A stretch of 64,000 nucleotides of DNA from TMP-86 sp031394735 (GCA_031394735.1 JANMXI010000012.1:30387-94386), one strand, 5' to 3'; positions 54,109 through 63,398 are shown, numbered from the stretch's first letter. Made by a program: numbers and translations. The notes: generated by a model not told the origin, from the sequence alone.

Positions 54109-55235
54109 TGGCTGAAACCGAAAATTCCGAACGCACCGAAGAGCCGTCACAACGTCGCCTGGATCTGGCGCGGGAGCGGGGCAACGTGCCGCGCTCGCGC
54201 GAGTTGACCAACTTTGCCACCATGATCGCCGGCAGCGTCTCGCTCATTGCGATGAGTTCCTCGCTTTCCGGCAGCCTCCTGAACCTGATGCGACAAGGAC
54301 TTGCGTTCGATGTGGCGGACTTGAGCGACCCGTATCGCATGCCGGCCTTGCTGGGGTCCGCCTGCGTGCGCGCGCTGCAGGCTCTGTTGCCCTTGTTCGG
54401 CGCCCTCATCGTGCTGGTGCTGCTGGCCTCCATCGCGTTGGGGGGATGGAATGTCAGCACGCAGGCGCTGTCGCCGGACTTCTCACGCCTTAGTCCGCTC
54501 GCCGGCATCAAGCGCGTGTTCGGGCTGCAGGGCTTCAGTGAGATGGGCAAGGCGCTGCTGAAATTCCTGGTCGTCGGCGCGGTGTGCGCGGGGGTGGTGA
54601 GCTGGCTGTTTGCCGACGTGCTGCACTTGTCGAGCATGGCGCCACGCTCCGCCATCGGTCACGCCGCCAGTCTGATGTCGCGCGCCTTCGTCTGGCTGTG
54701 CGCCGCGCTGGTGGTGGTTGCCGCGGTCGATGTGCCGTTGCAGCTGTTTCAGTACAAGCGCTCCTTGAAAATGAGCCGGCAGGAATTGCGCGAGGAGATG
54801 AAGGACACCGACGGCCGTCCCGAGGTCAAGAGCCGCATCCGTCAGCTGCAGCAGGAGACGGCTCGCCGCCGCATGATGCATCAGGTGCCCGGGGCCGATG
54901 TCGTCATCGTCAATCCGACACACTTTGCGGTGGCGTTGAAATACGACCCGCAAAAGATGCGCGCACCGCGCGTGCTCGCCAAGGGCGTGGATCTGGTGGC
55001 ACAGAACATCCGGCGCATCGCGCAGGAGAACAAGGTGCCGGTGTTCGAATCGCCGAAGCTGGCGCGTGCCCTGTACCGCTGCACCGATCTGAATGCGGAA
55101 ATCCCCACCGCCTTGTACATGGCAGTGGCGCAGGTGCTGTCCTACATCTTCAAGATCAAGACCCTGAACCCGACCCTGGCCGCGCGCATGTCCGTGCCGA
55201 CGCCGGTGGTCGATGATGAGTACGAGACGCCATGA
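54108..55235 (+). CDS. flhB: FlhB, export specificity switch protein
   Basis: 375 residues. Four membrane segments in the first 215 residues, then the cytoplasmic domain with the self-cleaving NPTH motif at 269-272. It switches export from rod and hook to filament substrates after the FliK signal. The N-terminus MAETENSERTEEPSQRR is typical. The ATG at 54108 overlaps the fliR stop; it overlaps flhA by 4 bases. Confidence 0.96.
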   Translation: MAETENSERTEEPSQRRLDLARERGNVPRSRELTNFATMIAGSVSLIAMSSSLSGSLLNLMRQGLAFDVADLSDPYRMPALLGSACVRALQALLPLFGALIVLVLLASIALGGWNVSTQALSPDFSRLSPLAGIKRVFGLQGFSEMGKALLKFLVVGAVCAGVVSWLFADVLHLSSMAPRSAIGHAASLMSRAFVWLCAALVVVAAVDVPLQLFQYKRSLKMSRQELREEMKDTDGRPEVKSRIRQLQQETARRRMMHQVPGADVVIVNPTHFAVALKYDPQKMRAPRVLAKGVDLVAQNIRRIAQENKVPVFESPKLARALYRCTDLNAEIPTALYMAVAQVLSYIFKIKTLNPTLAARMSVPTPVVDDEYETP

Positions 55236-57316
55236 GTGCGCGTTCCGTCGGCTTGAGCGTTGGAGAATTCGCACGCAACGGCTTGGGAGTGCCGCTGCTC
55301 GTCATGGTGATGCTGGCCATGATGGTGCTGCCGCTGCCACCGTTCCTGCTCGACGTGCTGTTCACCTTCAATATCTCGCTCTCGCTGGTCATCCTGCTGG
55401 CGGTCATCTATGTGCGCCGCGCCCTGGAATTTGCGGCCTTTCCCACAGTGCTGCTCGCCGCCACGCTGCTGCGGCTGGCGTTGAACGTAGCCTCGACCCG
55501 CGTCGTGCTGATCAACGGCCATACCGGTTCGCATGCGGCCGGGCATGTGATCGCGGCCTTCGGCGAATTCGTGGTGGGTGGCAACTATGCCGTGGGCATG
55601 GTGGTGTTCGTCGTGCTGGTGATCATCAATTTCGTGGTTATCACCAAGGGCGCAGGGCGCATTTCCGAAGTAAGCGCGCGCTTCACCTTGGATGCGATGC
55701 CGGGCAAGCAGATGGCCATCGATGCGGATATGAATGCCGGCATCATCACGCAGGCCGATGCCATCACGCGCCGCCAGGAGATTCGCGAAGAGGCGGACTT
55801 CTACGGCGCGATGGATGGCGCCGGCAAATTCGTGCGCGGCGATGCGGTTGCCGGCATCCTGATCGTGTTCATCAATCTGTTCGGCGGAACCATCATCGGC
55901 GCCGCCCAGCACAATCTGTCGCTGGCTGATGCCGGCAAGACCTACGCGCTGCTGACCATCGGTGACGGACTGGTCGCACAGATCCCGGCGCTGCTGCTGT
56001 CGGTGGCGGTGGCCATCCTGGTGACCCGCGTCTCGCGGCCGCACGACATGAGCCAGCAGATCATGTCGCAGGTGTTGAGCCAGCCGCGGGCGCTGGCGGT
56101 CACCGGCGGCATTCTGGGCCTGCTCGGCATCGTTCCGGGAATGCCCAATCTGGTGTTTCTGAGCGTCGCCGCGTTGTGCGGCTATGGCGCCTTTGCGCTG
56201 ACCAAGACGCGCGCGGCGGAAAAAGACGCGGCTGCTGCGCCGGCACCGGCCGCCGCTGCACCCACGCCTGAGAATCGCGAACTGTCCTGGGACGACGTCG
56301 AACAGGTGGATCTGATCGGATTGGAAGTGGGCTACCGCCTGATTCCGCTGGTCGATCGCAATCAGGGTGGTGAATTGATGACGCGTATCAAGGGCGTGCG
56401 CAAGAAGCTGTCCGAAGAACTGGGATTTTTGGTGCAAGCCGTGCACATCCGCGACAATCTGGAGCTGGCGCCGAATTCCTATCGCATCACGTTGTTGGGT
56501 GCACCGGTGGGCGAGTCCGAGGTGTTTCCCGACCGGGAACTGGCGATCAACCCGGGACAGGTTTCAGGTTCGCTGCCCGGCACTCAGACCAAGGATCCGG
56601 CGTTCGGCATGGACGCGATCTGGATCGACAAGGGCCGCCGTGAGCAGGCGCAGGGTCTGGGTTTCACTGTCGTCGATTCGAGCAGCGTCATCGCCACGCA
56701 CTTGAGCCACTTGCTGCAATCGCATGCGCATGAGCTGCTGGGTCATGAAGAAGTGCAGCAATTGCTCAATCGGCTGGCAAAGAGCACGCCGAAGCTGGTC
56801 GAGGACCTGGTGCCCAAGCTTCTGCCGATGAGCATCGTCGTCAAAGTTCTGCAGAGTCTGCTGCAGGAGCGGGTGCCCATCCGCAATCTGCGCAGCATCT
56901 GCGAATCCTTGTCCGAACAAGCGCCCAAGACGCAGGACCCGAATGCGCTGGTCGCAGCGGTGCGCGTTGCGCTGGGTCGCAGCATCGTGCAGCAGATCAC
57001 CGGCCTGCGGCAGGAACTCCCCGTCATCACGCTGGATCCCAGCCTCGAACAAGTGCTGCAGGATTCGATGTTGAATGGTGGCGAAGGGTCGCCGGGATTC
57101 GAGCCGGGTCTCGCCGATCGAATCCATCAGGCACTGGCCGACAGCGCCCGCCGCCAGGAGGCCGCGGGCGAACCTGCCGTGCTGCTGGTGGCGCCGAAGA
57201 TCCGCCCGTGGATCGCACGCCTCATGCGCCACAGCGTTCCGACGCTGGCGGTGCTGGCCTACAACGAGATTCCGGAAAATCGACGCATACGAGTCATTGC
57301 TGCGGTGGGCCGCTAA
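55232..57316 (+). CDS. flhA: FlhA, export gate protein
   Basis: 694 residues, standard size. Eight membrane segments in the N-terminal half with the conserved FHIPEP-region sequence AGRISEVSARFTLDAMPGKQ followed by MAIDADMNAG; the cytoplasmic half forms the nonameric ring that accepts chaperone-bound substrates (LREELPVIT-like RQELPVITLDPSLEQ). It overlaps flhB by 4 bases and is followed after 18 bases by flhF. Confidence 0.96.
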   Translation: MSARSVGLSVGEFARNGLGVPLLVMVMLAMMVLPLPPFLLDVLFTFNISLSLVILLAVIYVRRALEFAAFPTVLLAATLLRLALNVASTRVVLINGHTGSHAAGHVIAAFGEFVVGGNYAVGMVVFVVLVIINFVVITKGAGRISEVSARFTLDAMPGKQMAIDADMNAGIITQADAITRRQEIREEADFYGAMDGAGKFVRGDAVAGILIVFINLFGGTIIGAAQHNLSLADAGKTYALLTIGDGLVAQIPALLLSVAVAILVTRVSRPHDMSQQIMSQVLSQPRALAVTGGILGLLGIVPGMPNLVFLSVAALCGYGAFALTKTRAAEKDAAAAPAPAAAAPTPENRELSWDDVEQVDLIGLEVGYRLIPLVDRNQGGELMTRIKGVRKKLSEELGFLVQAVHIRDNLELAPNSYRITLLGAPVGESEVFPDRELAINPGQVSGSLPGTQTKDPAFGMDAIWIDKGRREQAQGLGFTVVDSSSVIATHLSHLLQSHAHELLGHEEVQQLLNRLAKSTPKLVEDLVPKLLPMSIVVKVLQSLLQERVPIRNLRSICESLSEQAPKTQDPNALVAAVRVALGRSIVQQITGLRQELPVITLDPSLEQVLQDSMLNGGEGSPGFEPGLADRIHQALADSARRQEAAGEPAVLLVAPKIRPWIARLMRHSVPTLAVLAYNEIPENRRIRVIAAVGR

Positions 57317-57334
57317 CAGTTACGCGAGGGACTT

Positions 57335-58549
57335 ATGAAAATTCAACGATACACAGCTGCGACCATGCGCGAAGCGCTCGCCCGGATCCGCGCCGAACAG
57401 GGCGAAGAAGCCGTGATCCTGTCCACGCGGCGTCTGGAAGACGGGGTCGAGGTGGTCTCTGCGGTGGACTACGACGCTGCACTCATAGGCGACGTGGTGC
57501 GGCAGCCGTCCCCAGCCGCCGCGGTGAGCGATGCGCCCATCGTGCCGCCCGCACCCGTCATCGCAGTGTGCACCGTCACGCCGGTCGAACCACGGCGCGA
57601 GGATCCGGCCCAGGCTGTGTTCGCACAATTGCAGACCGAGATGAAGGACATGCGCCAGCTGCTGGAAAGCGAATTGGCCGTGCTCGGCTGGAAAGGTCAA
57701 CGGCAGCGGCATCCGCTCAATGCGCGGGTTCTGGAAGAATTGACGGCGCTGGATATCGCACCCGATGTCACGCGCCAACTGGCGCAAAATCTGCCGCGCC
57801 GTACGACGGCGAAAAATCCGCAGCACATTCCGCTCGCGCTGCTGGTCAAGTATCTGCCCCTGATCCAGGACTCCACTTGCATCCAAGGCGGTGTCGTGGC
57901 CGTCGTCGGGCCCACCGGCGTCGGCAAGACCACCACCATCGCCAAACTCGCTGCACGTTGGTGCCTGCGTCACGGCAGCCAGGATCTGGCGCTGGTCAGC
58001 ACCGACGGATATCGCATCGGTGCGCGCGACCAGCTGCTCACCTATGCGCGCATCCTGGATGTGCCCATGCATGTGGCCGACGGCGGCAAGGAATTGAGCA
58101 AGGTGCTGGAACGACTCAAGCACAAGCGCCTGGTGCTCGTCGACACCGCGGGTATGAGCCAGCGTGATTTGCGCATTCCCGAACAACTGAATGCGCTGCG
58201 GTTGGGACTGGGGTCGGCGCGCGTGTTGCTGGCGGTGCCCGCCGGCGGCGAAGCAAAGGCGGTGGATGAGATCGTCCGCGTCTATGGCCGCATCGCGCCC
58301 GATGCCTGCGTGCTCACCAAGATCGATGAAGCGGCCAGTCTGGGTGCGGCGCTGTCGGCGGTGTTGCGGCGCGAGTTGCCCATCGCCTACCTGTGCGACG
58401 GCCAACGCGTTCCTGAAGACTTGCACGATGCGCTGCCCAAGCGCCTGTGGCTGGTACGCACCGCGATGACGTTGCGAGCGCAGACCTCGAACTTCAAGGA
58501 CGAAGCCTTCCTTGCCCGCAATTTTGGACGAGTTCAATCCCATGCATGA
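57335..58549 (+). CDS. flhF: FlhF, polar flagellum-placing GTPase
   Basis: 404 residues. An N-terminal region starting MKIQRYTAATMREALARIR, then an SRP-type NG domain with GPTGVGKTTTIAKLA near residue 195 and DTAGMSQRD. FlhF marks the cell pole for flagellum assembly. Together with the adjacent FlhG it points to polar flagellation. The end overlaps flhG by 8 bases. Confidence 0.95.
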   Translation: MKIQRYTAATMREALARIRAEQGEEAVILSTRRLEDGVEVVSAVDYDAALIGDVVRQPSPAAAVSDAPIVPPAPVIAVCTVTPVEPRREDPAQAVFAQLQTEMKDMRQLLESELAVLGWKGQRQRHPLNARVLEELTALDIAPDVTRQLAQNLPRRTTAKNPQHIPLALLVKYLPLIQDSTCIQGGVVAVVGPTGVGKTTTIAKLAARWCLRHGSQDLALVSTDGYRIGARDQLLTYARILDVPMHVADGGKELSKVLERLKHKRLVLVDTAGMSQRDLRIPEQLNALRLGLGSARVLLAVPAGGEAKAVDEIVRVYGRIAPDACVLTKIDEAASLGAALSAVLRRELPIAYLCDGQRVPEDLHDALPKRLWLVRTAMTLRAQTSNFKDEAFLARNFGRVQSHA

Positions 58550-59429
58550 CATCGATTTACACCATACGCAGGCCAGCGGCATCGCTCGGGCACGCGACAC
58601 CAAGCCGGTCAAAGTCATCGCCGTCACCGGCGGCAAAGGCGGTGTGGGCAAGACCACGGTGTCCACCAACCTCGCCCTGTCGATCGCCGCGCATGGCCGT
58701 GAAGTCATGCTGGTGGACGCGGACTTCGGGCTCGCGAACGTCGACGTGGTGCTCGGCCTGCACACGCGCTATCACCTCGGGCATGTGCTGAGCGGTGATT
58801 GCGCGCTGGAGGATGCCATCGTCACCGGGCCGCGCGGCGTGCAGGTGGTGCCGGCAGCCTCGGGCATCATGCGCATGGCCAATCTGACCGCGGCCGAAAA
58901 CGCGGGCTTGATACGCGCCTTCAGCGACTTGTACCACCGCATCGATGTCATGGTGATCGACACCGCCGCCGGACTGCACGAAAGCGTGGTGACCTTCACG
59001 CGGGCTGCCCACCATGTGCTCGTCGTCGTCTGCGATGAGCCCGCCTCGATCACCGACGCCTACGCGTTGATCAAGGTGCTGAGCAAGGACCATGGCGTGC
59101 AGCGCTTCCAGGTGCTGGCCAGTCAGACGCGCCGTGCCGGGGAAGGGGTGCAGCTGTTTAACAAAATTAGCCGTGTTTGTGACCGGTTTCTCAATGTGAC
59201 CCTCGAGTTTGCCGGATCCGTGCCGTTTGACGATTACCTGCGTCGTGCCGTGCAGCAGCAGACGGCGGTGGTGGAGGCGTTTCCGAGTTCTTTGTCCGCG
59301 GACGCATTCAAGAATCTGGCCATCAAGGCCGATAGATGGTCGGTACCTCAAGGGGTGCGTGGACATTTGGAGTTTTTCGTCGAGCGCCTGGTTGGGGCAC
59401 GGAAGTGTCCGCAAGCGATATTGCAATGA
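58542..59429 (+). CDS. flhG: FlhG/FleN, flagellar number regulator (MinD-like ATPase)
   Basis: 295 residues from ATG 58542. ParA/MinD-type deviant Walker A GGKGGVGKTT (30-39), then LVDADFGLANVDVVLG and IDTAAGLHESVV. FleN limits flagella to one per pole by countering FlhF and FleQ; the N-terminal segment before the P-loop carries the FlhF-activating type of motif region. A TTG at 58512 would add 10 residues within flhF and is less likely. It overlaps fliA by 4 bases. Confidence 0.93.
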   Translation: MHDIDLHHTQASGIARARDTKPVKVIAVTGGKGGVGKTTVSTNLALSIAAHGREVMLVDADFGLANVDVVLGLHTRYHLGHVLSGDCALEDAIVTGPRGVQVVPAASGIMRMANLTAAENAGLIRAFSDLYHRIDVMVIDTAAGLHESVVTFTRAAHHVLVVVCDEPASITDAYALIKVLSKDHGVQRFQVLASQTRRAGEGVQLFNKISRVCDRFLNVTLEFAGSVPFDDYLRRAVQQQTAVVEAFPSSLSADAFKNLAIKADRWSVPQGVRGHLEFFVERLVGARKCPQAILQ

Positions 59430-60220
59430 GAGCAAGCACACAATATTCAAGCAAACACGTGCGCAGCGAAGCGCGCGACGAGTCTCCGCCGACAGACGGA
59501 GATATTCCCGTGGATCAGATGCCGCAGCACGACCTGGTGGTCCGGCACGCGGACCTGGTGAAACGCATCGCCTATCACCTGGTGAGCCGCATGCCGCCGA
59601 ACGTCGAGGTCGACGATCTCATCCAGGCCGGCATGATCGGTCTGCTGGATGCCGCCAAGCATTATTCGGCATCGAAGGGCGCCAACTTTGAAACCTACGC
59701 CGGCATCCGCGTGCGCGGTGCCATGCTCGACGAAGTCCGCAAATCGGACTGGACGCCGCGCTCGGTGCATCGAAACATGCGCGAGATGGCCGATGTGGTG
59801 CGCAAGCTCGAGAACGAGCAGGGTCACGACGCCAAATCGACGGACATTGCCGCAAGGCTCGGCGTGAGCATCGATGACTATCACAAGCTGGTGCAGGACG
59901 CGGCGAGCTGCCGGCTGTTCAGCTTCGATCAGATGGGCTCCAGCGATGACGATGCCAGTCCTGCCGATCATGCGCGCGACGATCGTCCTGGCCCCTTCGA
60001 TGACATTGAGCAGGCAGGCTTCCGCGACGCACTCGCGGATGCGATTCAAGGACTGCCGAAGCGTGAAAAGACGGTGTTGTCGCTGTACTACGATGACGAG
60101 TTGAATCTGCGCGAGATCGGCGAAGTGCTCGAGGTGTCCGAATCACGTGTGTGCCAGATCCACGGACAGGCGTTGGTGCGACTGCGCGCACGCTTGACCG
60201 AGTGGCTGCAGCCCGGCTGA
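59426..60220 (+). CDS. fliA: FliA, sigma-28 factor
   Basis: 264 residues from ATG 59426 (ATGA overlap with flhG). Regions 2-4 are clear: VEVDDLIQAGMIGLLDAAKH, FETYAGIRVRGAMLDEVRKS, and the C-terminal LREIGEVLEVSESRVCQIHG helix-turn-helix. It directs RNA polymerase to the sigma-28 promoters found before flgM, fliC and fliD and is held by FlgM. The next gene is motC, whereas Pseudomonas has cheYZAB here. Confidence 0.96.
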   Translation: MRASTQYSSKHVRSEARDESPPTDGDIPVDQMPQHDLVVRHADLVKRIAYHLVSRMPPNVEVDDLIQAGMIGLLDAAKHYSASKGANFETYAGIRVRGAMLDEVRKSDWTPRSVHRNMREMADVVRKLENEQGHDAKSTDIAARLGVSIDDYHKLVQDAASCRLFSFDQMGSSDDDASPADHARDDRPGPFDDIEQAGFRDALADAIQGLPKREKTVLSLYYDDELNLREIGEVLEVSESRVCQIHGQALVRLRARLTEWLQPG

Positions 60221-60224
60221 TATC

Positions 60225-60968
60225 GTGGATATCCTGAGTCTCATCGGTATCATTCTCGCGCTGATTGCGATCATCGGCGGTGCGATATTGAAAGGCAGCA
60301 GCGCCGGCGCCCTGGTGGGCAGCGCGGCCTTCGTGATCGTGGTCCTGGGCACTTTCGCTGCGAGCCTGGTGCAGACCCCGCTGGCCACCTTTCTGCGCGC
60401 CTGGAAAATTGCCGGCTGGGTGTGGAAACCACCGGTCAACAATCCGGAAGGCGTGATCGAGAAGATCGTCGAATGGAGCAATGTCGCGCGTAAGCAGGGA
60501 TTGCTGGGCCTCGAATCTGCGGTGGAAAAGGAAGAAGACGCGTTTCTGAAAAAAGGCCTGCAGTCGCTGGTCGACGGCGGCGAGCCCGATGCGATCCGCT
60601 CCACCATGGAAGTCGAACTGGACACGATGGAGCACTTCGACAATCAGGCTGCCAAGGTGTTCGAGGGCATGGGCGTGTACGCACCGACGCTCGGCATCAT
60701 CGGCGCGGTGATGGGCCTCATGGCCGTCATGCAAAACCTCGCGGATCCCTCCAAGCTGGGCCACGGCATCGCCGCAGCCTTCATCGCCACCATTTACGGT
60801 ATCGGTTTTGCGAACCTGCTGTTCCTGCCGATGGGCAACAAGCTCAAGGCCATTGTGCATAGCCAGACACAGATGCGGGTGATGGTCATCGAAGGGATCA
60901 TCGCCATTGCACAGGGTGAAAACCCGCGCAACATCGAATCGAAATTGAAGGGATATTTTCACCACTGA
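60225..60968 (+). CDS. motC: MotA/MotC-type flagellar stator protein
   Basis: 247 residues with four membrane segments (about 3-22, 32-50, 150-170, 182-200). GVYAPTLGIIGAVMGLMAVM and GHGIAAAFIATIYGIGFANL are the MotA signature with the proline residues near the channel. It forms the ion-conducting stator with MotD. Length and position after fliA match the MotC subtype of Pseudomonas. The start is GTG at 60225, 4 bases after fliA, without a strong ribosome site. Confidence 0.9.
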   Translation: MDILSLIGIILALIAIIGGAILKGSSAGALVGSAAFVIVVLGTFAASLVQTPLATFLRAWKIAGWVWKPPVNNPEGVIEKIVEWSNVARKQGLLGLESAVEKEEDAFLKKGLQSLVDGGEPDAIRSTMEVELDTMEHFDNQAAKVFEGMGVYAPTLGIIGAVMGLMAVMQNLADPSKLGHGIAAAFIATIYGIGFANLLFLPMGNKLKAIVHSQTQMRVMVIEGIIAIAQGENPRNIESKLKGYFHH

Positions 60969-60990
60969 TTCTCATCGGTAGTTGATTTGA

Positions 60991-62022
60991 ATGGCACGCA
61001 AGAAAAAGCATGAAGAGCATGTGAACGCGGAGGCGTGGGCGATCCCCTATGGCGATCTCGTGACGCTGCTGCTGGCATTGTTCGTCGTGATGTACGCCAT
61101 GTCCTCGGTGAACGAGGGCAAGTACCGCATTTTGTCCGACTCCATGATCGCGGCCTTTCACGGCGCGCCGAAAAGCATCTCTCCGGTCAACGTCGGCGCA
61201 AACAAGCCGGTCGGCGCCGACAAGAAGCTTGCCGGCGAAAAGCCGACGACCCTGATGAAAGCGGATGCGAAATCGGTGTCGCAATTGATCGCGTTGAAGA
61301 ATCCGGAGGGCACCGATCAGTTGAGGACCAAGGAGTCTGACAAATCGCACGCCACCGGCACGGGCGGGGAGGGCGCGGGCACCTTGATTCGAATGGAGCG
61401 TGAGGTGCAGCAGGCGATGCAGGCGCTGATCGACGCGCACCTCGTCACCGTGCGGCATGAAAATCTGTGGCTCGAAGTGGAGATCAACACCGATATTCTT
61501 TTCCCCAGCGGCGCGGCTGCTTTTACCTCAAAGGCCGAGCCGGTGCTGGACAAATTGGCCCGCGTGCTCAAGCCCTTTCCCAATCCGATCCGCGTCGAGG
61601 GTCACACCGATGACCGGCCGATCAAGACGATGGCCTTTCCGTCGAATTGGGAACTGTCGGCCGCGCGCGCCGCGATGGTGGTGCATCAATTCACGCGCGA
61701 CGGCATCGACCCTCTGCGGCTCGAGATCGTCGGCTTCGGCGAGTATCGGCCGCGCCAGCCGAACTCCGATGCGGGCGGTCGCAATGCAAATCGGCGCGTC
61801 TCGATTCTGATCATGGAGGCCACGTCCTCGCCGGACACAATGGTGACCCGAAGTTCGACTGCAGCCGCCGAAGTGGCCGCGGCGAATGGCGCTCAGCTTG
61901 CCGATGCGGGCAGCGGTTCGAATCGACTGATTACCAAAGTGTCGCCGGAATCGTTGCAGACGACGGTACTGAATAAAGAACGGGCGGCGAAGCCTGCTGC
62001 CGGGGAAGCCAAGTCCAATTGA
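60991..62022 (+). CDS. motD: MotB/MotD-type flagellar stator protein
   Basis: 343 residues. The single membrane helix has the ion-binding Asp22 in IPYGDLVTLLLALFVVMYAM; a plug/linker region rich in Lys and Gly follows, then an OmpA-type peptidoglycan-binding domain (about 155-275) with VEGHTDDRPI and NWELSAARA. It anchors the stator and carries protons or sodium with MotC. The C-terminal 60 residues are low in complexity. It lies 22 bases after motC. Confidence 0.93.
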   Translation: MARKKKHEEHVNAEAWAIPYGDLVTLLLALFVVMYAMSSVNEGKYRILSDSMIAAFHGAPKSISPVNVGANKPVGADKKLAGEKPTTLMKADAKSVSQLIALKNPEGTDQLRTKESDKSHATGTGGEGAGTLIRMEREVQQAMQALIDAHLVTVRHENLWLEVEINTDILFPSGAAAFTSKAEPVLDKLARVLKPFPNPIRVEGHTDDRPIKTMAFPSNWELSAARAAMVVHQFTRDGIDPLRLEIVGFGEYRPRQPNSDAGGRNANRRVSILIMEATSSPDTMVTRSSTAAAEVAAANGAQLADAGSGSNRLITKVSPESLQTTVLNKERAAKPAAGEAKSN

Positions 62023-62046
62023 AGGAAATGATGAAGGGGAACGCTC

Positions 62047-62253
62047 ATGAGTGAAGTCGATCGTTTGAGCACATCCGGAACCTATCCGGCGCTGCCGATG
62101 GCGGCCAAGCGTCGCGCCCGGGAGGATTCGCCGCAGGCGGAAGGGCAGGAAAAGCGCACTGACGGTAGATCCGGCGCCGAAGGTCAGGACGCCGGCAACC
62201 CGTCGAGCCTGCCGCCGAAATCACCCACCTCGCTGATCGATGAGTACGCCTGA
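62047..62253 (+). CDS. Small disordered protein, unknown function
   Basis: 68 residues, rich in Ser, Gly, Glu, Lys and Pro, with no hydrophobic segment and no family I recognise. AAGGGGA lies at good distance before the ATG, so translation is likely. It overlaps the DUF2802 gene by 14 bases. The place is that of ParP/CheW-type genes in Pseudomonas, and the end PPKSPTSLIDEYA could be the remnant of such a longer protein, but this is speculation. Confidence 0.5.
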   Translation: MSEVDRLSTSGTYPALPMAAKRRAREDSPQAEGQEKRTDGRSGAEGQDAGNPSSLPPKSPTSLIDEYA

Positions 62254-62650
62254 CATGAACTACGCCGCAACGATTTTGATGGGGTTCTCCTTCGCCATGA
62301 CGCTGGTCTGCGCCGCGGCGGTTTATTGGAGCGTGGTGCGCGTCGAGCGACTGCGTCTGCAGCAAACGGAGCTCGCGGCTGGCCTTGCTGCGAGCTTGCG
62401 TGAATTGGAGTTGCTCGCGGCCATGGCGGCCGAAGCAGGTATTCATGCGAATCGCGTCGAACGCGATTACGCTGGGCTGGCCGAGCGCGTTGGAGTGTTG
62501 GAGCTGCGGGGCGAAAGCCGCGCCTACAACCAGGCCATCGATTCGGCGCGCGGCGGTGCCGACCCTGCCAAGCTGGCCCGACAATTCGGTCTGAGCCAAT
62601 CCGAAGCCAGCCTGGTCACCTTGCTGCACGGCGCCAAGCGCCGCGCCTGA
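62240..62650 (+). CDS. DUF2802-family membrane protein
   Basis: 136 residues. One N-terminal membrane helix (about 8-30), a coiled-coil stretch (VERLRLQQTELAAGLAASLR and onward to about 95), and the C-terminal motif YNQAIDSARGGADPAKLARQ, then FGLSQSEASLVTLLHG, typical of DUF2802. In Pseudomonas the homologue closes the chemotaxis-motor operon after cheW, so it probably acts in motility, although no function is known. It overlaps the preceding gene by 14 bases. Confidence 0.82.
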   Translation: MSTPDMNYAATILMGFSFAMTLVCAAAVYWSVVRVERLRLQQTELAAGLAASLRELELLAAMAAEAGIHANRVERDYAGLAERVGVLELRGESRAYNQAIDSARGGADPAKLARQFGLSQSEASLVTLLHGAKRRA

Positions 62651-62660
62651 AGGACCCGCT

Positions 62661-63023
62661 ATGTCGTTGCAATTGGATCGCAACGCTGCCATGCCCATCA
62701 ATCTGGGCTCGCTGCGTCGATTGACCGAGGGTGACACCGAGCGGCAACGGGAAATGATCGGCGACTTTCTCGAGCGTGCCGACCGGGCGTTGCGCGAGAT
62801 TGCCCGCGGATTGACTGATAGCGACTTGTCGGCCGTTGTCCGAGGTACCGACCTTCTCAAACGCGCCAGTCTGCAGGCACAAGCCATGCCGACGCTGGAC
62901 GCTGCGGTTTCGTTGCAGCGCGCCGCCCGATCCCAGCCGACGGACGTTGTTCGTGACCTGGCCGGCGACGTCCGACAGGAAGTCGCACGGGCGGTCGAAT
63001 TCACGCGGGCGTGGGCGACCTGA
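62661..63023 (+). CDS. HPt-like protein lacking the phosphorylatable histidine
   Basis: 120 residues, predicted helical bundle. LRRLTEGDTERQREMIGDFL and RGTDLLKRASLQAQAMPTLD align with the HPt fold, where the active motif is H-x-L-K-G-x-S. Here the His position is Asp64 and the Gly is Arg, so phosphotransfer is not expected. It may act as a binding domain only. The start is 10 bases after the DUF2802 gene. The family call is mine by pattern; no name is given. Confidence 0.6.
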   Translation: MSLQLDRNAAMPINLGSLRRLTEGDTERQREMIGDFLERADRALREIARGLTDSDLSAVVRGTDLLKRASLQAQAMPTLDAAVSLQRAARSQPTDVVRDLAGDVRQEVARAVEFTRAWAT

Positions 63024-63263
63024 CCTGTTGATCGCCCGGGCTTTCACCCGGACCCCCTCTATATAAGTGCCGATGGTCGCCGGAAGTCGTAATGTTGCGA
63101 CGCGGCATGAGCTACCATGCCGGCCGTTGCCAGCAGATGGGTCTATTTCGCCGGATGACGGTTTCCAAGCGAGGCACTTCACAGTCGCGCCTGCCTCAGG
63201 TGTGCTAGCGGTTTGTCGTTGACAGTGCTGGTCGCGCACAGCAAAATACGCGGCTCATTTTGA
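63024..63263 (+). other. Intergenic region before the tRNA cluster
   Basis: 240 bases. It contains an imperfect CCGGG/CCCGG hairpin at about 63034-63046 after the HPt-like gene without a T-run, and a sigma-70 promoter at its right end. No open frame with a ribosome site was recognised in the rest. Confidence 0.5.
63219..63247 (+). promoter_or_regulatory. Sigma-70 promoter of the tRNA-tuf transcript
   Basis: TTGACA at 63219-63224, a 17-base spacer, then CAAAAT at 63242-63247, about 17 bases before tRNA-Tyr. The perfect -35 and ideal spacing fit a strong stable-RNA promoter. Confidence 0.75.
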
Positions 63264-63349
63264 GGAGGGGTACCCAAGCGGCCAACGGGGGCAGACTGTA
63301 AATCTGCTGGCTTATGCCTTCGTAGGTTCGAATCCTACCCCCTCCACCA
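63264..63349 (+). tRNA. tRNA-Tyr (anticodon GTA)
   Basis: Class II tRNA of 86 bases with acceptor GGAGGGG/CCCCTCC, anticodon GTA at 63298-63300 in a GCAGA/TCTGC stem, a long variable arm, T-loop GTTCGAATC and encoded CCA. First of four tRNA genes ahead of tuf. Confidence 0.96.
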
Positions 63350-63398
63350 GCTGTGTCGAGGGCTAGGTGGCTTTGAGGTTTGAGCGTTTTCGAAAGAG

